DNA from: Cucumis sativus | Lineage: Eukaryota > Streptophyta > Magnoliopsida > Cucurbitales > Cucurbitaceae | Direction of reading: 5' to 3' | DNA length: 64,000 nt | NCBI RefSeq assembly: GCF_000004075.3 | Contig: NC_026658.2 | Location: 25,222,075 to 25,286,074, forward strand | Shown here: positions 24,253 through 34,302 of the stretch, one piece after another | How the letters are laid out: each line of letters starts with the position of its first letter | Position numbering within the stretch: position 1 is the first letter of the stretch | Translations under genes and position numbers: made by a program | The notes under the pieces: model-generated | Seen by the model: only the letters and a program-made list of their open reading frames with translations | Told to the model about the DNA's origin: nothing | Databases searched by the model: none

Positions 24253-25609
24253 TTTTCAGTTTCTTCACGTTGAAATCTGAACATGAATGAAAATGAGTAA
24301 TTTGTAATCTCTACCCGTCATTTTATCTACACTGAGATGAGTAAAAAGTATATTTAAATTTCAAAGTTAATAATATGTCATTTTGGTTTTCTATTTCAAC
24401 TTCAATATTTTAAATTTTCGATGAGTTAGCTTTTCAAGTTTATCACAGAAATGTAACATAATGTTACATGGACTAAATCCAATTGAAAGTAGTCTTAAAC
24501 TTTTAAGCATCACGATTTTGAAAAATTTTACGTAAGAAGTTTTTGTAAATTATATAACTAATCGTTAAAGTTTTTGTAAATTATATAAGTAATCGTACTA
24601 TTTTCTAAATTTCTAATTTTCAGTAAAAAGTTTTTGTAAATTATATAACTAATCGTACTATTTTCTAAATTTCTAATTTTCAGTTAACACGTCTATACTT
24701 TCAATTAGACATGAATTAACACATGTATAGAGTTCAAATTAAATTATTTAACAATCTATCATTTTGTTGATTGAAATTTTGTTGATTGAAATTTTGTAGA
24801 TAAATTGTTTTAACTTTATTTTTCTTTTCAGTTGTCATCCAAACAAAATAAAAATTATTCCTTGGATATGATACTTTGACCTTTATTATATGTTAAAGTT
24901 ATAGATATTGAATTCTGCATATATGTGGAAAAGGTTGTAGTATTAACCTTATTAACAACTCTTTATAAGCCATCAAAATTAGAAACTTGGTAGTCTAAAA
25001 TCACGTATTATAATTGGCATAAACACTTTTTAAGGTCGTACATTACTCATCACTCCACACCAAACCAAATCAAAGTCAGAAGTGAATTTTTCTTCATAAT
25101 CAACTAATAATCGATTGGTTCCGTTTTCTAAAATAATAATTTTTTTAGTAAATAAAGTTTATTGTTAATACTATCTTTTATTACAAAAATCTTAAATATG
25201 AAACATGTAGATATGAACTTTTGTTGCATATTTGAATTACATCGAAATAATACAGTAATGCAATTGAACGTTTTTTTTCCAACCACAATTAAACCTCTCT
25301 AATCGTTATGACTGTTGATGGAATATTTGAATATAGAAGTTGATAAAAACCTTCAAAGATTGATAACTAAAAAATGTAAACTAACCTCATAAACACGTTC
25401 TATAATGTAGTATATGCATTTTATTTTATGTACAACTCCTTAGTACAAATTTAGAGACGGCAGTTCCTTAGTTTCGGAAGTTTCTTAATTTCTAGATCTG
25501 CCATTGAACTAAGGAACGGAGCCAAAAGACACAAACCTTGAAAACAAAGCAGAAAAAGAAAAGGTGGCAGAGTTATTACATTACAGAACAAAACCCAAGA
25601 AAACAATCC
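24253..25609. other. AT-rich spacer between the two sHSP genes
   Basis: It contains the 60-bp tandem repeat described separately and otherwise A/T-rich sequence; no gene is seen. Confidence 0.5.
24538..24686. repeat. 60-bp tandem repeat between sHSP genes
   Basis: The units beginning agtttttgtaaattatata at 24569 and 24629 are 60 bases apart and nearly identical through ctaattttcagt. A truncated third unit starts at 24538. No coding role is seen. Confidence 0.85.
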
Positions 25610-26086
25610 TCACGCCACGCGAACCTCAATACTTTTAGCCTTTTTGGGCTCCGGCGGTGGCTTCTTCTCCACCGTGACCGACAGCACTCCGTCCCGGTAC
25701 GCCGCCGACACTTTGTCAGCGTCGGCAGTTTCCGGCAGGTCAAATTTCTTCAAATATTTTCCAAGCCTCCTCTCCATTCTCACAAACTTCCCTTCCTTAA
25801 CTTTTTCACTTTCCCTCTTCCTCTCGCCGCTCACAACCAACTGCCCATCCTCTACTTTCACCTTTATTTGGTCTGATGTGAGGCCAGGCATGTCGATGGT
25901 GAATTGGTAAGAGTTTGGATATTCCACCACGTCTGCTGGAGTTGCCGCCATCGCCTTTGCGTCCCTCAGGTACGCTCGTGACGGAGCATGGTGGCTGCCC
26001 TGCCCTGGCTCGTCGGAGAAGTCCAGAAGGTCGTGGAGGGCGTTTAGAAATAATGGGTCGAATCCAGGCATTTTGGCTACCTCCAT
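25610..26086 (-). CDS. Class II cytosolic small heat shock protein (about 17-18 kDa), copy 2
   Basis: A single exon of 158 residues beginning MEVAKMPGFDPLFLNAL. The start was chosen at 26086 because upstream in-frame codons are AT-rich leader without conservation. It has the class II signature [19 protein letters not shown], the alpha-crystallin domain (FTIDMPGLTSDQIKVKVEDG, RRLGKYLKKFDLPETAD, DGVLSVTVEKKPPPEPKKAK) and ends SIEVRVA. It resembles the gene at 23372-23842 through the core but differs in the N-terminal arm, so the tandem pair is not recent. It acts as an ATP-independent holdase in the cytosol (family knowledge). No equally good heat shock element was found upstream. Confidence 0.96.
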   Translation of the reverse strand: MEVAKMPGFDPLFLNALHDLLDFSDEPGQGSHHAPSRAYLRDAKAMAATPADVVEYPNSYQFTIDMPGLTSDQIKVKVEDGQLVVSGERKRESEKVKEGKFVRMERRLGKYLKKFDLPETADADKVSAAYRDGVLSVTVEKKPPPEPKKAKSIEVRVA

Positions 26087-26122
26087 TTTTCCTTTGTGTT
26101 TATTGTGGAATGGGTTTTGATG

Positions 26123-26141
26123 TGTATATATATAATATAAA
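26123..26141 (-). promoter_or_regulatory. TATA-like element of sHSP copy 2
   Basis: The alternating TA tract tatatatataatataaag lies about 37-55 bases upstream of the ATG at 26086. That leaves a short leader if used; a clear spaced GAA/TTC heat shock array was not found just upstream. Confidence 0.4.
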
Positions 26142-26300
26142 GGGTTAGTTTTATTTTTCTTTCTTTTGGAATTACATGAGGGTATAGTTGGAATTCGAAT
26201 TGGATAATGAAGAGAGGATAAAAAGGGAAAAGTCATGTTGGGAGAACCTAACAAATGTAAAGGAATACTTTATTTTTAAGGGTATTTATGGGATCCAACT

Positions 26301-26397
26301 TCCTAAAGAAGGAAGGAAGGAAGTGCTAAATAAGGATTTTGAACCACTGACCTTCAGTTTACATGAAGGGTGCTTTATCGCTAAACTACGTAGACTC
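26301..26397 (-). mobile_element. Short tRNA-derived SINE-like insertion
   Basis: On the minus strand the element starts gagtctacg, has a box A-like TAGTTTAGCG, an anticodon-arm-like CCTTCA...TGAAGG, and a box B-like GGTTCAAAATCC, then a CCTTCC-type tail. Identical 8-mers atccaact flank it (26293-26300 and 26398-26405), consistent with a target-site duplication. The T-arm and acceptor stem do not pair, so it is not a working tRNA. At 97 bp it is very short for a SINE. Confidence 0.5.
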
Positions 26398-26405
26398 ATC
26401 CAACT

Positions 26406-28209
26406 ATGACCAAAACATGGAGTAAAATGCATCAAGATTAATCTAATTATTTAGTTTTAAAAATTTAACGTTACTCATCCTTTTTCTGTTTGTTCACGTT
26501 CAATTTAAAATCAGAATCTATCCACAATGCATTACACACAAATAAATAATAATAACATTACTACATCATTCGATAATCGAACTGGGTTAGGATTAGATAG
26601 ATGAAAAGACTCATCTACCATAGTTTGAATAATTAAAAGTTTTATCACCTGGTTATACATTTTGTGAATATTTTGAACACAAAGTAATTTTTTTTTTTAA
26701 AAAAAAAGTTGGCTTAAAATTTAATGTTTACCTTAATTAAAAAAAATAAAAGCAAAAGTGTTGCAAGATAATTTAAATTATTTCAGGTAGGATGATGGAT
26801 TTTAATGTGCGAAGAGAAAAGCATTCGGTGAACTTTATCTCTTACGAGATGCCACGTACATCATACGTGGCTTAAAACAACCTCCACGTGGTACTGGGTT
26901 TGGAACGACGTGGCATTAGCGGCCAGAAAGCATTTCTACGACAGGTGGACCCTTCAAGCTTAACCCAACATATACCCACGGCCCAAAAACGCCTTCATTC
27001 GGGCCTAAAGAATGGATTGGTTAGAAATGGGCCTGAGGTAGCACTGGCCCAATATTTGGGTTGGTTGGTAGCCCACAGAATTCCATGTCTTAAAAAAAAC
27101 GCTCCCTATTATTTTCTCTCCGTAACATGTTCTGAAAATGTGAACCCAAAAGAAAATCAATGAGCCAATGGTTTCGCTTAAATCTCACTGAAACCGACCA
27201 TGGATTTGCAAGCAAATTGAGAAAAAACGAAGCCATCAACATTCCAATTGGTCACCTTTTTTAACATAACCGTACAGAAGTGATGAAAAATGGAGCGATT
27301 ATCATTGTGTCAGAGAAAAAAAACTATGTGCTGATTTGATTTTGTTGCAGGACTCTGGTTCTTCACCACCTCAAAAATGGAATCTCAATCAAATGTTGCA
27401 GAAAAGCAATAGAAAAAATGAAAACTTTGGATCTGATTTGTGATGGGTATCACTAAAGACTTGTGTGGTTTTTTTGTTAATGGAGGAATTTTTAAAGGAA
27501 GTGTTAAATTGGAAGTGACAATGGCAACAGAAGAAACCAAAAACCCAAATGGATAACCCACAGAATTATGGAGTTTTTGGCTTTTGGGGGGTTCATCCTT
27601 AAAAGAGGCTAATGTCTAAAAATGACCTCGACATGGTGATGGACACGTGTCCACCCTCCTCGATCCTCAAAACCCTCGCGAACCTCCATAAATCTTGTCT
27701 TTTCTTCCTTCTTGAGCTCTTTATTTCACTTCCTTCGCCTCCATTTCCGCTCTCAATCTTCCACTCTGCTTTCTGGGGTTTTCTCTTTTCCAATTAAGGA
27801 GTTTTTCTGTATTTGGGTCTGTGATATTTTGTTGTTGAAATCACCTGATTTAATTGCTTCTCTCCTTTGCTTTGCTGGGATTGTAACTTGTGTGAAGAAA
27901 CCCCATGATCGTATTGGATTTCGTGGTGAGATAAGTCCAATCTCAGAATCTATTACCTGAGGGAGACATTATTACTCCAATTATTGCTGTTATCGTGTCT
28001 TGTAGTGCAGTTTCTGATCTCGCCTTTTCGTTTCTACGACACTTCTCATTTGGGTTTTTTTTAGATTTCATTTTGGAAGTGTTTTTGTTTTTGTTTTCAT
28101 GAGTTAGTTCTGTTAGACGAGATAGGAACTGTGGTTACATAGTTTAGGGAAGGAAAGAGGGTATCTGGTTTCGGGGGTGGTTTGTGATTCAGTTTTAGAA
28201 CTGGCTAAG
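26406..28209. other. Upstream region of the carrier gene; no other gene seen
   Basis: The first part is AT-rich. From about 26830 composition changes to promoter-like sequence. The 600 bases before the carrier ATG are T-rich and probably hold its leader, perhaps with an intron, but no splice pair could be fixed. Confidence 0.45.
26885..27051. promoter_or_regulatory. Cluster of G-box and site II (TGGGCC) motifs
   Basis: CACGTG at 26885-26890 is followed by GGCCCA at 26980-26985, TGGGCC at 27028-27033 and GGCCCA at 27046-27051. Site II elements are bound by TCP factors and are common in promoters of housekeeping and mitochondrial-protein genes. Assignment to the carrier gene downstream is by position only; the distance to its ATG exceeds 1.1 kb. 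Confidence 0.35.
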
Positions 28210-29265
28210 ATGAGCCTGGATGCAGCTGAGGATGAATCAACCTCTGAAATTCATATTCCAGCAGAGATTGATTGGGATATGTTAGACAAATCCAAATTCT
28301 TTTTTCTGGGTGCTGCTTTATTTTCAGGTGTATCAACAGCCCTTTATCCTATTGTTGTTTTGAAAACTCGACTTCAGGTTTCATCTACCAAGGTATCATG
28401 CTTTAAAATGTCATATTCTATCATGCGTCATGAAGGCTTAAGAGGGTTTTACAGAGGGTTTGGAACCTCTCTAATGGGAACTATCCCAGCTCGGGCCTTT
28501 TACATGGGGGCTCTTGAAATTACCAAGAGTGGCGTTGGAAGCGCAACGATTAAGCTAGGCTTTTCAGACACCACAGCCATGGCTATAGCTAATGCTGCTG
28601 CAGGGTTGAGCTCAGCCATGGCTGCTCAATTGGTTTGGACTCCAATAGATGTTGTAAGCCAAAGACTAATGGTTCAGGGCTGCAATATCAGTGCTAAAAA
28701 CAACGTTTCTAATCTTAATTCTTGTGTCTATAGAAATGGTATCGACGCATTTAGAAAAATCATTTATGCTGATGGTTTGCGAGGATTATATAGGGGATTT
28801 GGGATTTCTATATTGACATATGCTCCATCAAATGCAGTTTGGTGGACTTCTTACTCTGTGGCTCACAGACTCATTTGGAGTGGTCTGGGCTACTACACAA
28901 GTAAGAAGGATGAAGGTTGTATTAATGGTGGCTATGGGTTTAAAACAGATTCTAAGGCAACAGTGGCAGTTCAAGGGTTGAGTGCCGCCTTGGCTAGTGG
29001 AGTTTCTGCTATCATAACAATGCCACTTGATACCATCAAGACTAGATTACAAGTTTTGGATGGAGAAGAAAATGGCCAAAGACGCCCTTTGACGGCATTG
29101 CAGACCATACGGAACTTGATGAAGGAAGGTGGGCTGAATGCTTGTTATAGAGGGCTTGGACCAAGGTGGGCTTCAATGGCCATGTCGGCAACCACCATGA
29201 TCACAACCTACGAGTTTCTCAAACGGCTGTCTACTAAGAGCCAAGATTGTTTGAGCAGAGGATGA
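28210..29265 (+). CDS. Mitochondrial substrate carrier (SLC25A44-like)
   Basis: An intronless gene of 351 residues beginning MSLDAAEDESTSEIHIPAEI; the ATG at 28210 is the first real start. It has the threefold mitochondrial carrier repeat. The signature positions are YPIVVLKTRLQV in repeat 1 (Val where Asp is usual), TPIDVVSQRLMVQG in repeat 2, and MPLDTIKTRLQVLD in repeat 3, each followed by a glycine-rich GLRGFYRGF, GLRGLYRGF or GLNACYRGLG matching the EGxxxxxxG region. Six membrane helices are expected in the inner mitochondrial membrane. The closest family is SLC25A44, which in animals carries branched-chain amino acids; the plant substrate is not known to me. Gene order with the NSUN5-like gene resembles Arabidopsis chromosome 5. 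Confidence 0.92.
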   Translation: MSLDAAEDESTSEIHIPAEIDWDMLDKSKFFFLGAALFSGVSTALYPIVVLKTRLQVSSTKVSCFKMSYSIMRHEGLRGFYRGFGTSLMGTIPARAFYMGALEITKSGVGSATIKLGFSDTTAMAIANAAAGLSSAMAAQLVWTPIDVVSQRLMVQGCNISAKNNVSNLNSCVYRNGIDAFRKIIYADGLRGLYRGFGISILTYAPSNAVWWTSYSVAHRLIWSGLGYYTSKKDEGCINGGYGFKTDSKATVAVQGLSAALASGVSAIITMPLDTIKTRLQVLDGEENGQRRPLTALQTIRNLMKEGGLNACYRGLGPRWASMAMSATTMITTYEFLKRLSTKSQDCLSRG

Positions 29266-31724
29266 TGATAAATATACAAAGGAAACAATGCAAGTTACAT
29301 GATTGCCATTTTCTGACCATAGACTACAATGGTTTGGATATTTTCCTTGAGGCAGATAATGTATGCCCTTTCCTTTTACTTTAGTAATTCCCCTGTTGTT
29401 GGTTACATTTTGTTCCAGATCATACTGAATATGGCATGAAAACTTGTAACGCTTATACCTTATCAATAAGGCAATTAATTTTTCCTTCCATTTCCCTTGT
29501 ACAAACGTTTGGGCTAATATAAAGTAGTTATCAATGATTTGTATTTTGTTTTATGATTCCACGAAATATAATCTTCTACTTGGCCTATCTTACTTGCAGA
29601 CTGTTGCTTTTCAGCGGTGAAGTTCAAGATAATTCAAATTTGTAGATTTTTCTTTGATCGTTCTTTTAGTATTTTAATTCTGAAACTTTAAATTCTGAAC
29701 ATTACTCCTGTTTCATATAGAAACTTTCAAAATATTGGCTTGTTATTCACATTTTGTCGTTGGTCGAGGAACTCTTTGATAATCATCGCCTTGTGCTCAT
29801 GGTCTACCCCACTGTTATATTTACATTGGTAGGTGTCATTCACTCTAAGATCGGTTCCTGGAGTAATAATGATTAGAAATTAAATATTCTCTCTGAAGAT
29901 CAACAGGAACTTAAATTTTCAAGCATTACAAGCCCTTATATTATGGTCACCCCTAGGAGATGTAGAATTAGCAGAGTTCATAAGTTTCTTTGAATTTAAC
30001 ATCTTCTAAAGTGAAAATCCCATTACTTATTTCCTCTATGTCTGTCTGTTCTCATACTGCCTTATGAATTTTATGTTTATTGGACTCTCCCCATGGGTAT
30101 TCTTTTTTCATGTGTTGGCAGTTGGAAACAGTTTAGGTAGCATGGCTGTGAGAAATGTTCTTTTTCATTTTTTAGAAGAAAGAAACACAAGTGGATTTAC
30201 ATTAAAAAAATCGTCCATATCCAGAAGTGAAATCACCAAACGATCCAAAGTATCAGATTTAATTGGATTCAACACTGGCTTGTGGATCTATGATTTCCTT
30301 GACGGTTCATCGTCACTACCAATTCTTTGTGATTAAAATTTCTGTTTCCTATAATTTAAGTGTCCATGAACAAGGAGCTTAATCACGAACATCTTAAAAG
30401 CTAAATTTCTGTTTTCCATGAACTGATCTTCCTTCCAACATCTTGTCCTGCAGTGTTAACGTTTAACTACTCATGCTTAATGTTCTGTAATCATATTCGT
30501 TACTGTTGTTACAAATTGGTACTCATTACTTCTTTTAGTTAGTTCTTTTCTCTCCTTTCATTTTCAGGGGGAACATAACGGACAACTAAGGTCTGTGCAC
30601 TGCTTTGATGATTTAGTCTGCACAGCAAGCAATAATGAAGTGCATCAATTGAATCCTCTAAGCAAGCAGCGAAGGGTCAGCCTAAACTACTAAGGCTGCC
30701 AGTTTCATCCAGTTCAGAAACGTTAAGATCCTTCAGTTGTAAGGGTGTGCTAACTTTAGTTTTGCAAGGATACAATTACTGAGAAGTGGATGTAACAACA
30801 GGCAGGAAATAAAACTTAAAAAGGAAGTGTTGGAGGCCTACACATCTCTCAACAGGTGAACTTTCATCTTCATGTCTTTTATTTCTTCCTGACCTTTTAT
30901 ACTTACTCTGAAAATTTGAAGTCTAAATGAGAGAAATATAATTTGAAATTACTATGTTTGATTCAAGGGTTTTGCTTATTTTCATTAATGTCACACATCC
31001 GTCATGCAAAAATGGAGTGTGTGTGTTTGAATGATTGTAAAGAGGATGTTTGCATGAGACCATGTGTATCTAATCAAGGAGCTGAGAATGTATCCATTTA
31101 TTCTTTGGAGGATCTTTCATGTGAGTGTGGGTTGTTCAGAGTCCATCTGCTAAATATTTAGAAAACTAGGTTGTCTGCTGTGGCAAATATATGTTCAATT
31201 TACGTCTTGGTTGATGCTATACCTTCTCTTCTGTTCTATGTTTGCTCATTGAATTTCTGTTCAGTAGGATTGTTTTCTCCCAAGTCTCATTTGTCATACT
31301 ATTTGGAGGACTCTAGTAACAAGCCTATTCCATACGTTACAAGCTGGTACCTTTATGAGACGTGAATGCCCTACTGTTTTTGTTGGAGAAAGGCAACAGT
31401 GCTTAGTTTCTTGGTCTCTTATGCTTCAGTTTGACTTTGTCGAAATCAGCCTGATGTTTCTCTGTCAATCTCTCTCTCTTTTTATTGTAATTTCTGGTCT
31501 GTGACTTATTGATTGAGATTGTTAGCTGTGAGATTCTATCTCAGGAATGATTCATCTTTAACTGCATTAGTAAAAGGACTTTTCTATGTGAAAAAACAAA
31601 TTTTCTTTTTTGAGAAGGTGGAAAAAAAAATTACATCATTCTTAAATGTGACCTGTTTTACATGCATATTCATTCATTGAAAGGTTTACATTATATTGAA
31701 TGTTAGAATTCTTGTGAGGTTCAT
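29266..31724. other. 3' flank and intergenic DNA, no gene recognised
   Basis: An AATAAG polyadenylation-like signal lies near 29465. Open frames at 30064-30336 and 30943-31161 have no recognisable content or splice context. Around 30570-30860 composition is more balanced, perhaps an untranslated exon or non-coding transcript, but I cannot support a gene. Confidence 0.4.
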
Positions 31725-33339
31725 TTAAGGGAGAAATTTTCGGGTTGTTTGAAGCTTAGAGGTTTCATTTGCTTGAGCATCAGAACTATCAGGCAAAGCC
31801 ATGATATGGAGTCTAACACTATCCATTCTATCCATTGCAGAAACAAGAGTGCTTCTTATCTCGGCTTGGTCGCAGCAGTGAATTAGCCCAGTAGAGCTTA
31901 CGTTTGATGGGATTACACTCCTTCCTTCTAATCGGGAAATCAACAGGAGATAGTTGGTTGACATTGCCTCCTCCAAGAGGCTGCCAAGCCCACATCGGTC
32001 AGCTGCAGAACCTTTTGTCACCGAACTGACACAGATGAAACCCTGCATCAAAACACCATTGATCAGGTCTCAAGTTTTTCTTGAAGACTGTTTGGATTTC
32101 TTCAATAATACAAGCTTTTTCGAGTTAATTACGCCTTGTTTTTATAGTGATGTTTATGGTTCCTATTTCTTGTTTCTCATTTGGTGTTCTCAATAAAATG
32201 TGATTGTTTCTGTATCATTACTCTTTTTAGTTTCTCATTTCTTTATAGAAACTGAACTATGAAACAAAGAAGTTGAAACTGAAAACAAAAACGCTACAAA
32301 TTGGGTCGGTTACCTCTTCAGTTCTTTGGATATCCATTCCGAAACGAACATCCCCTGGTGCAGGAATCATTTCAAGTCCAACTTCTGATACGCCAGGCAG
32401 AAACCATAGCCTTATCCCATGCACAACCCGCAAGCTTGGAGTGTTGTATTGTTGCTTGCTCCACCATGATTCTTTTCGTGTGTTCCTATTTTTCTTCTGC
32501 ATGTGAAGAAAATTTATAACAAAACTAACAAGTGAGATTCGACATGGTTTGCATATGGGATGTTAAGGAGCAACTGGAATTAAGGTCTACAAATATCAAA
32601 CCGATATGTGTATTACTTGAGTTACATTAACTATCTGTTCCGATTGAATATTGACAAACACCAAAGGTGCTCCTGAAGAAACTGCAGCACAAAACCAGGC
32701 CATACATCGGCTAGTTGTGGCCTCCATGGAGTGCTCGCCTTTCAATGGCATGAATAGGATGGAGCTTATGACTGACGAACGATGATCAGGAAGATTCTGA
32801 TCGAGTTTCTTGCTCCATTCATACTTCACACCTTTTCTGTTAAATTCTCCACCATTCAGGTTTGATATTCTTCTACTCATTTCTGCAACATCGAGCACTT
32901 GTTATTTTCTCAATTCAAATTGTTATATATTGTTGTATATACATGTATAACAGTGGAGTAAAACCTACTCACCCTGCAGTTCAGAGCACTGGTCTAGGGT
33001 GAGATCCCCTAGTATCGCTACATGTCGATCATCTGTTGCCGCCCGAATGGTGAATTTTCGTTGTAAAATCGATGCCTTCTCTTGAATGATGCGTGCTCGA
33101 AGCTTAAGCGTGGCATCTCCACGCTTCACCTTTAACCACACAACTTCGAACTGCTGGTTGATCCGGCCCAGCTGCGAACTAAGATCAGCCTTGGCCTTGG
33201 CCGATACGAACAACTCATCGTTATCACCTTCTGCAACTCCTTCAATTACATCTCCAGGTAACGGCATGGTCTCGTCCCAATCCTCCATGGCTTCTTGCTT
33301 CACTTTTTTAACACAAACGACTGTTTGAAGATAACTCAT
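31725..33339 (-). CDS. Conserved plant protein of unknown function with PDZ-like C-terminal part
   Basis: Four exons with agreeing phases give 377 residues: 32973-33339, 32617-32882, 32314-32496, 31725-32042. The protein starts [20 protein letters not shown] and is soluble, with no signal peptide or membrane helix. The first ~200 residues contain mixed alpha/beta-looking sequence ([40 protein letters not shown]). Residues about 220-275 hold [19 protein letters not shown] and [10 protein letters not shown]. The last exon begins [20 protein letters not shown], which resembles the binding-loop and 'GSPA' region of a PDZ fold, followed by [13 protein letters not shown] do not know its function and infer at most a protein-interaction role. 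A full, uninterrupted frame with clean splice sites argues for a working gene. Confidence 0.85.
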
Positions 33340-34302
33340 TTTTTAGGCTTCTGAAAGATCAGTGTGAATGTGATATTGACTGTGCATATTGTTGAGCTTA
33401 AATTCAAGAAAATGGTGGTGGCATCGGATCTGAATATTTCTTGAATATGTTTCGAACATCTCAAGGGTGTGAGATTTTAGGACTTCACGCCTAGGAATTT
33501 GGCTATTTTCAATTACTTTATTACTACTTGGGATCTGTATCAATTTTCATTGGATTTGGTTTGTAGTTAATCACAGATTCCAACACACTAAAATAATATG
33601 CTTAATCGACTAAACCAAGGATCTTACTCTATGTTAAATATATATAAGCATAATTGTGTATTTAGTGGATGTCATCATTTATAAATAATTTTATCAACGT
33701 TCTCATAAATTGCAAACTAATCGGTGAAGGATGGAGAAGGAATTTTCTCGATCATACCATAAACGCTCGTTTGGCTAGTAAAACTAACATCAAATAAATT
33801 TTGATAGAGCTCTACATAGCCAGGCATACTAACAATCATAAAGGAGATGATCGATATTTTTCTCTGCCCTCCGACAAAGAACGCAACAAAAAGACCCAAC
33901 ATGCGAAGACTCTCCTAACAAAGTCTATTGATAGTGTTCACACAGCTAAGCAAACTTACTTCACAACTTTAGTCCTTCCAACCACATAAAAATTAGATTT
34001 TCTAATGTCCTAATGGACCACATAAAAATTAGATTTTAACAAAATGGACAAGAATTTATGTGAAAAATTAAAATCATTTATGTGAAAAATCATGATTAAT
34101 AAATTAGGAGACTCTAATTAACAAAAATTTCAATAAATTATAATGTCTCAACAAAGGATTCGATACTTAATACCAAAAATTTGTCTAATATTAGTCGTTT
34201 CTTTTTCTATTCGAATTAGTCAAAAATACCTCAAATAGACCTTTCAAAATATAAAAAATAATCTCACAAAGGGGATGAAAAGAGAACAAAAACGTCGGCG
34301 TT
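33340..34302. other. Intergenic DNA, nothing recognised
   Basis: AT-rich spacer between the unknown gene's 5' end and the RWP-RK gene's 3' end; short repeats such as cacataaaaattagatttt occur twice near 33985 and 34019. No gene is seen. Confidence 0.45.

Noticed and set aside
26332-26397. A functional tRNA gene
   Set aside because: Boxes A and B are recognisable, but the T-arm and acceptor stem do not pair and box B has an extra base; a SINE-like relic fits better.
28177-28209. Upstream extension of the carrier protein
   Set aside because: It would have to begin at a GTG; the first ATG in frame is 28210, and the protein from there matches the family's usual start.
30064-31365. Several open frames of 64-90 codons between the carrier and the unknown gene
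   Set aside because: No recognisable domains, no splice partners and weak composition; probably chance frames or untranslated sequence.
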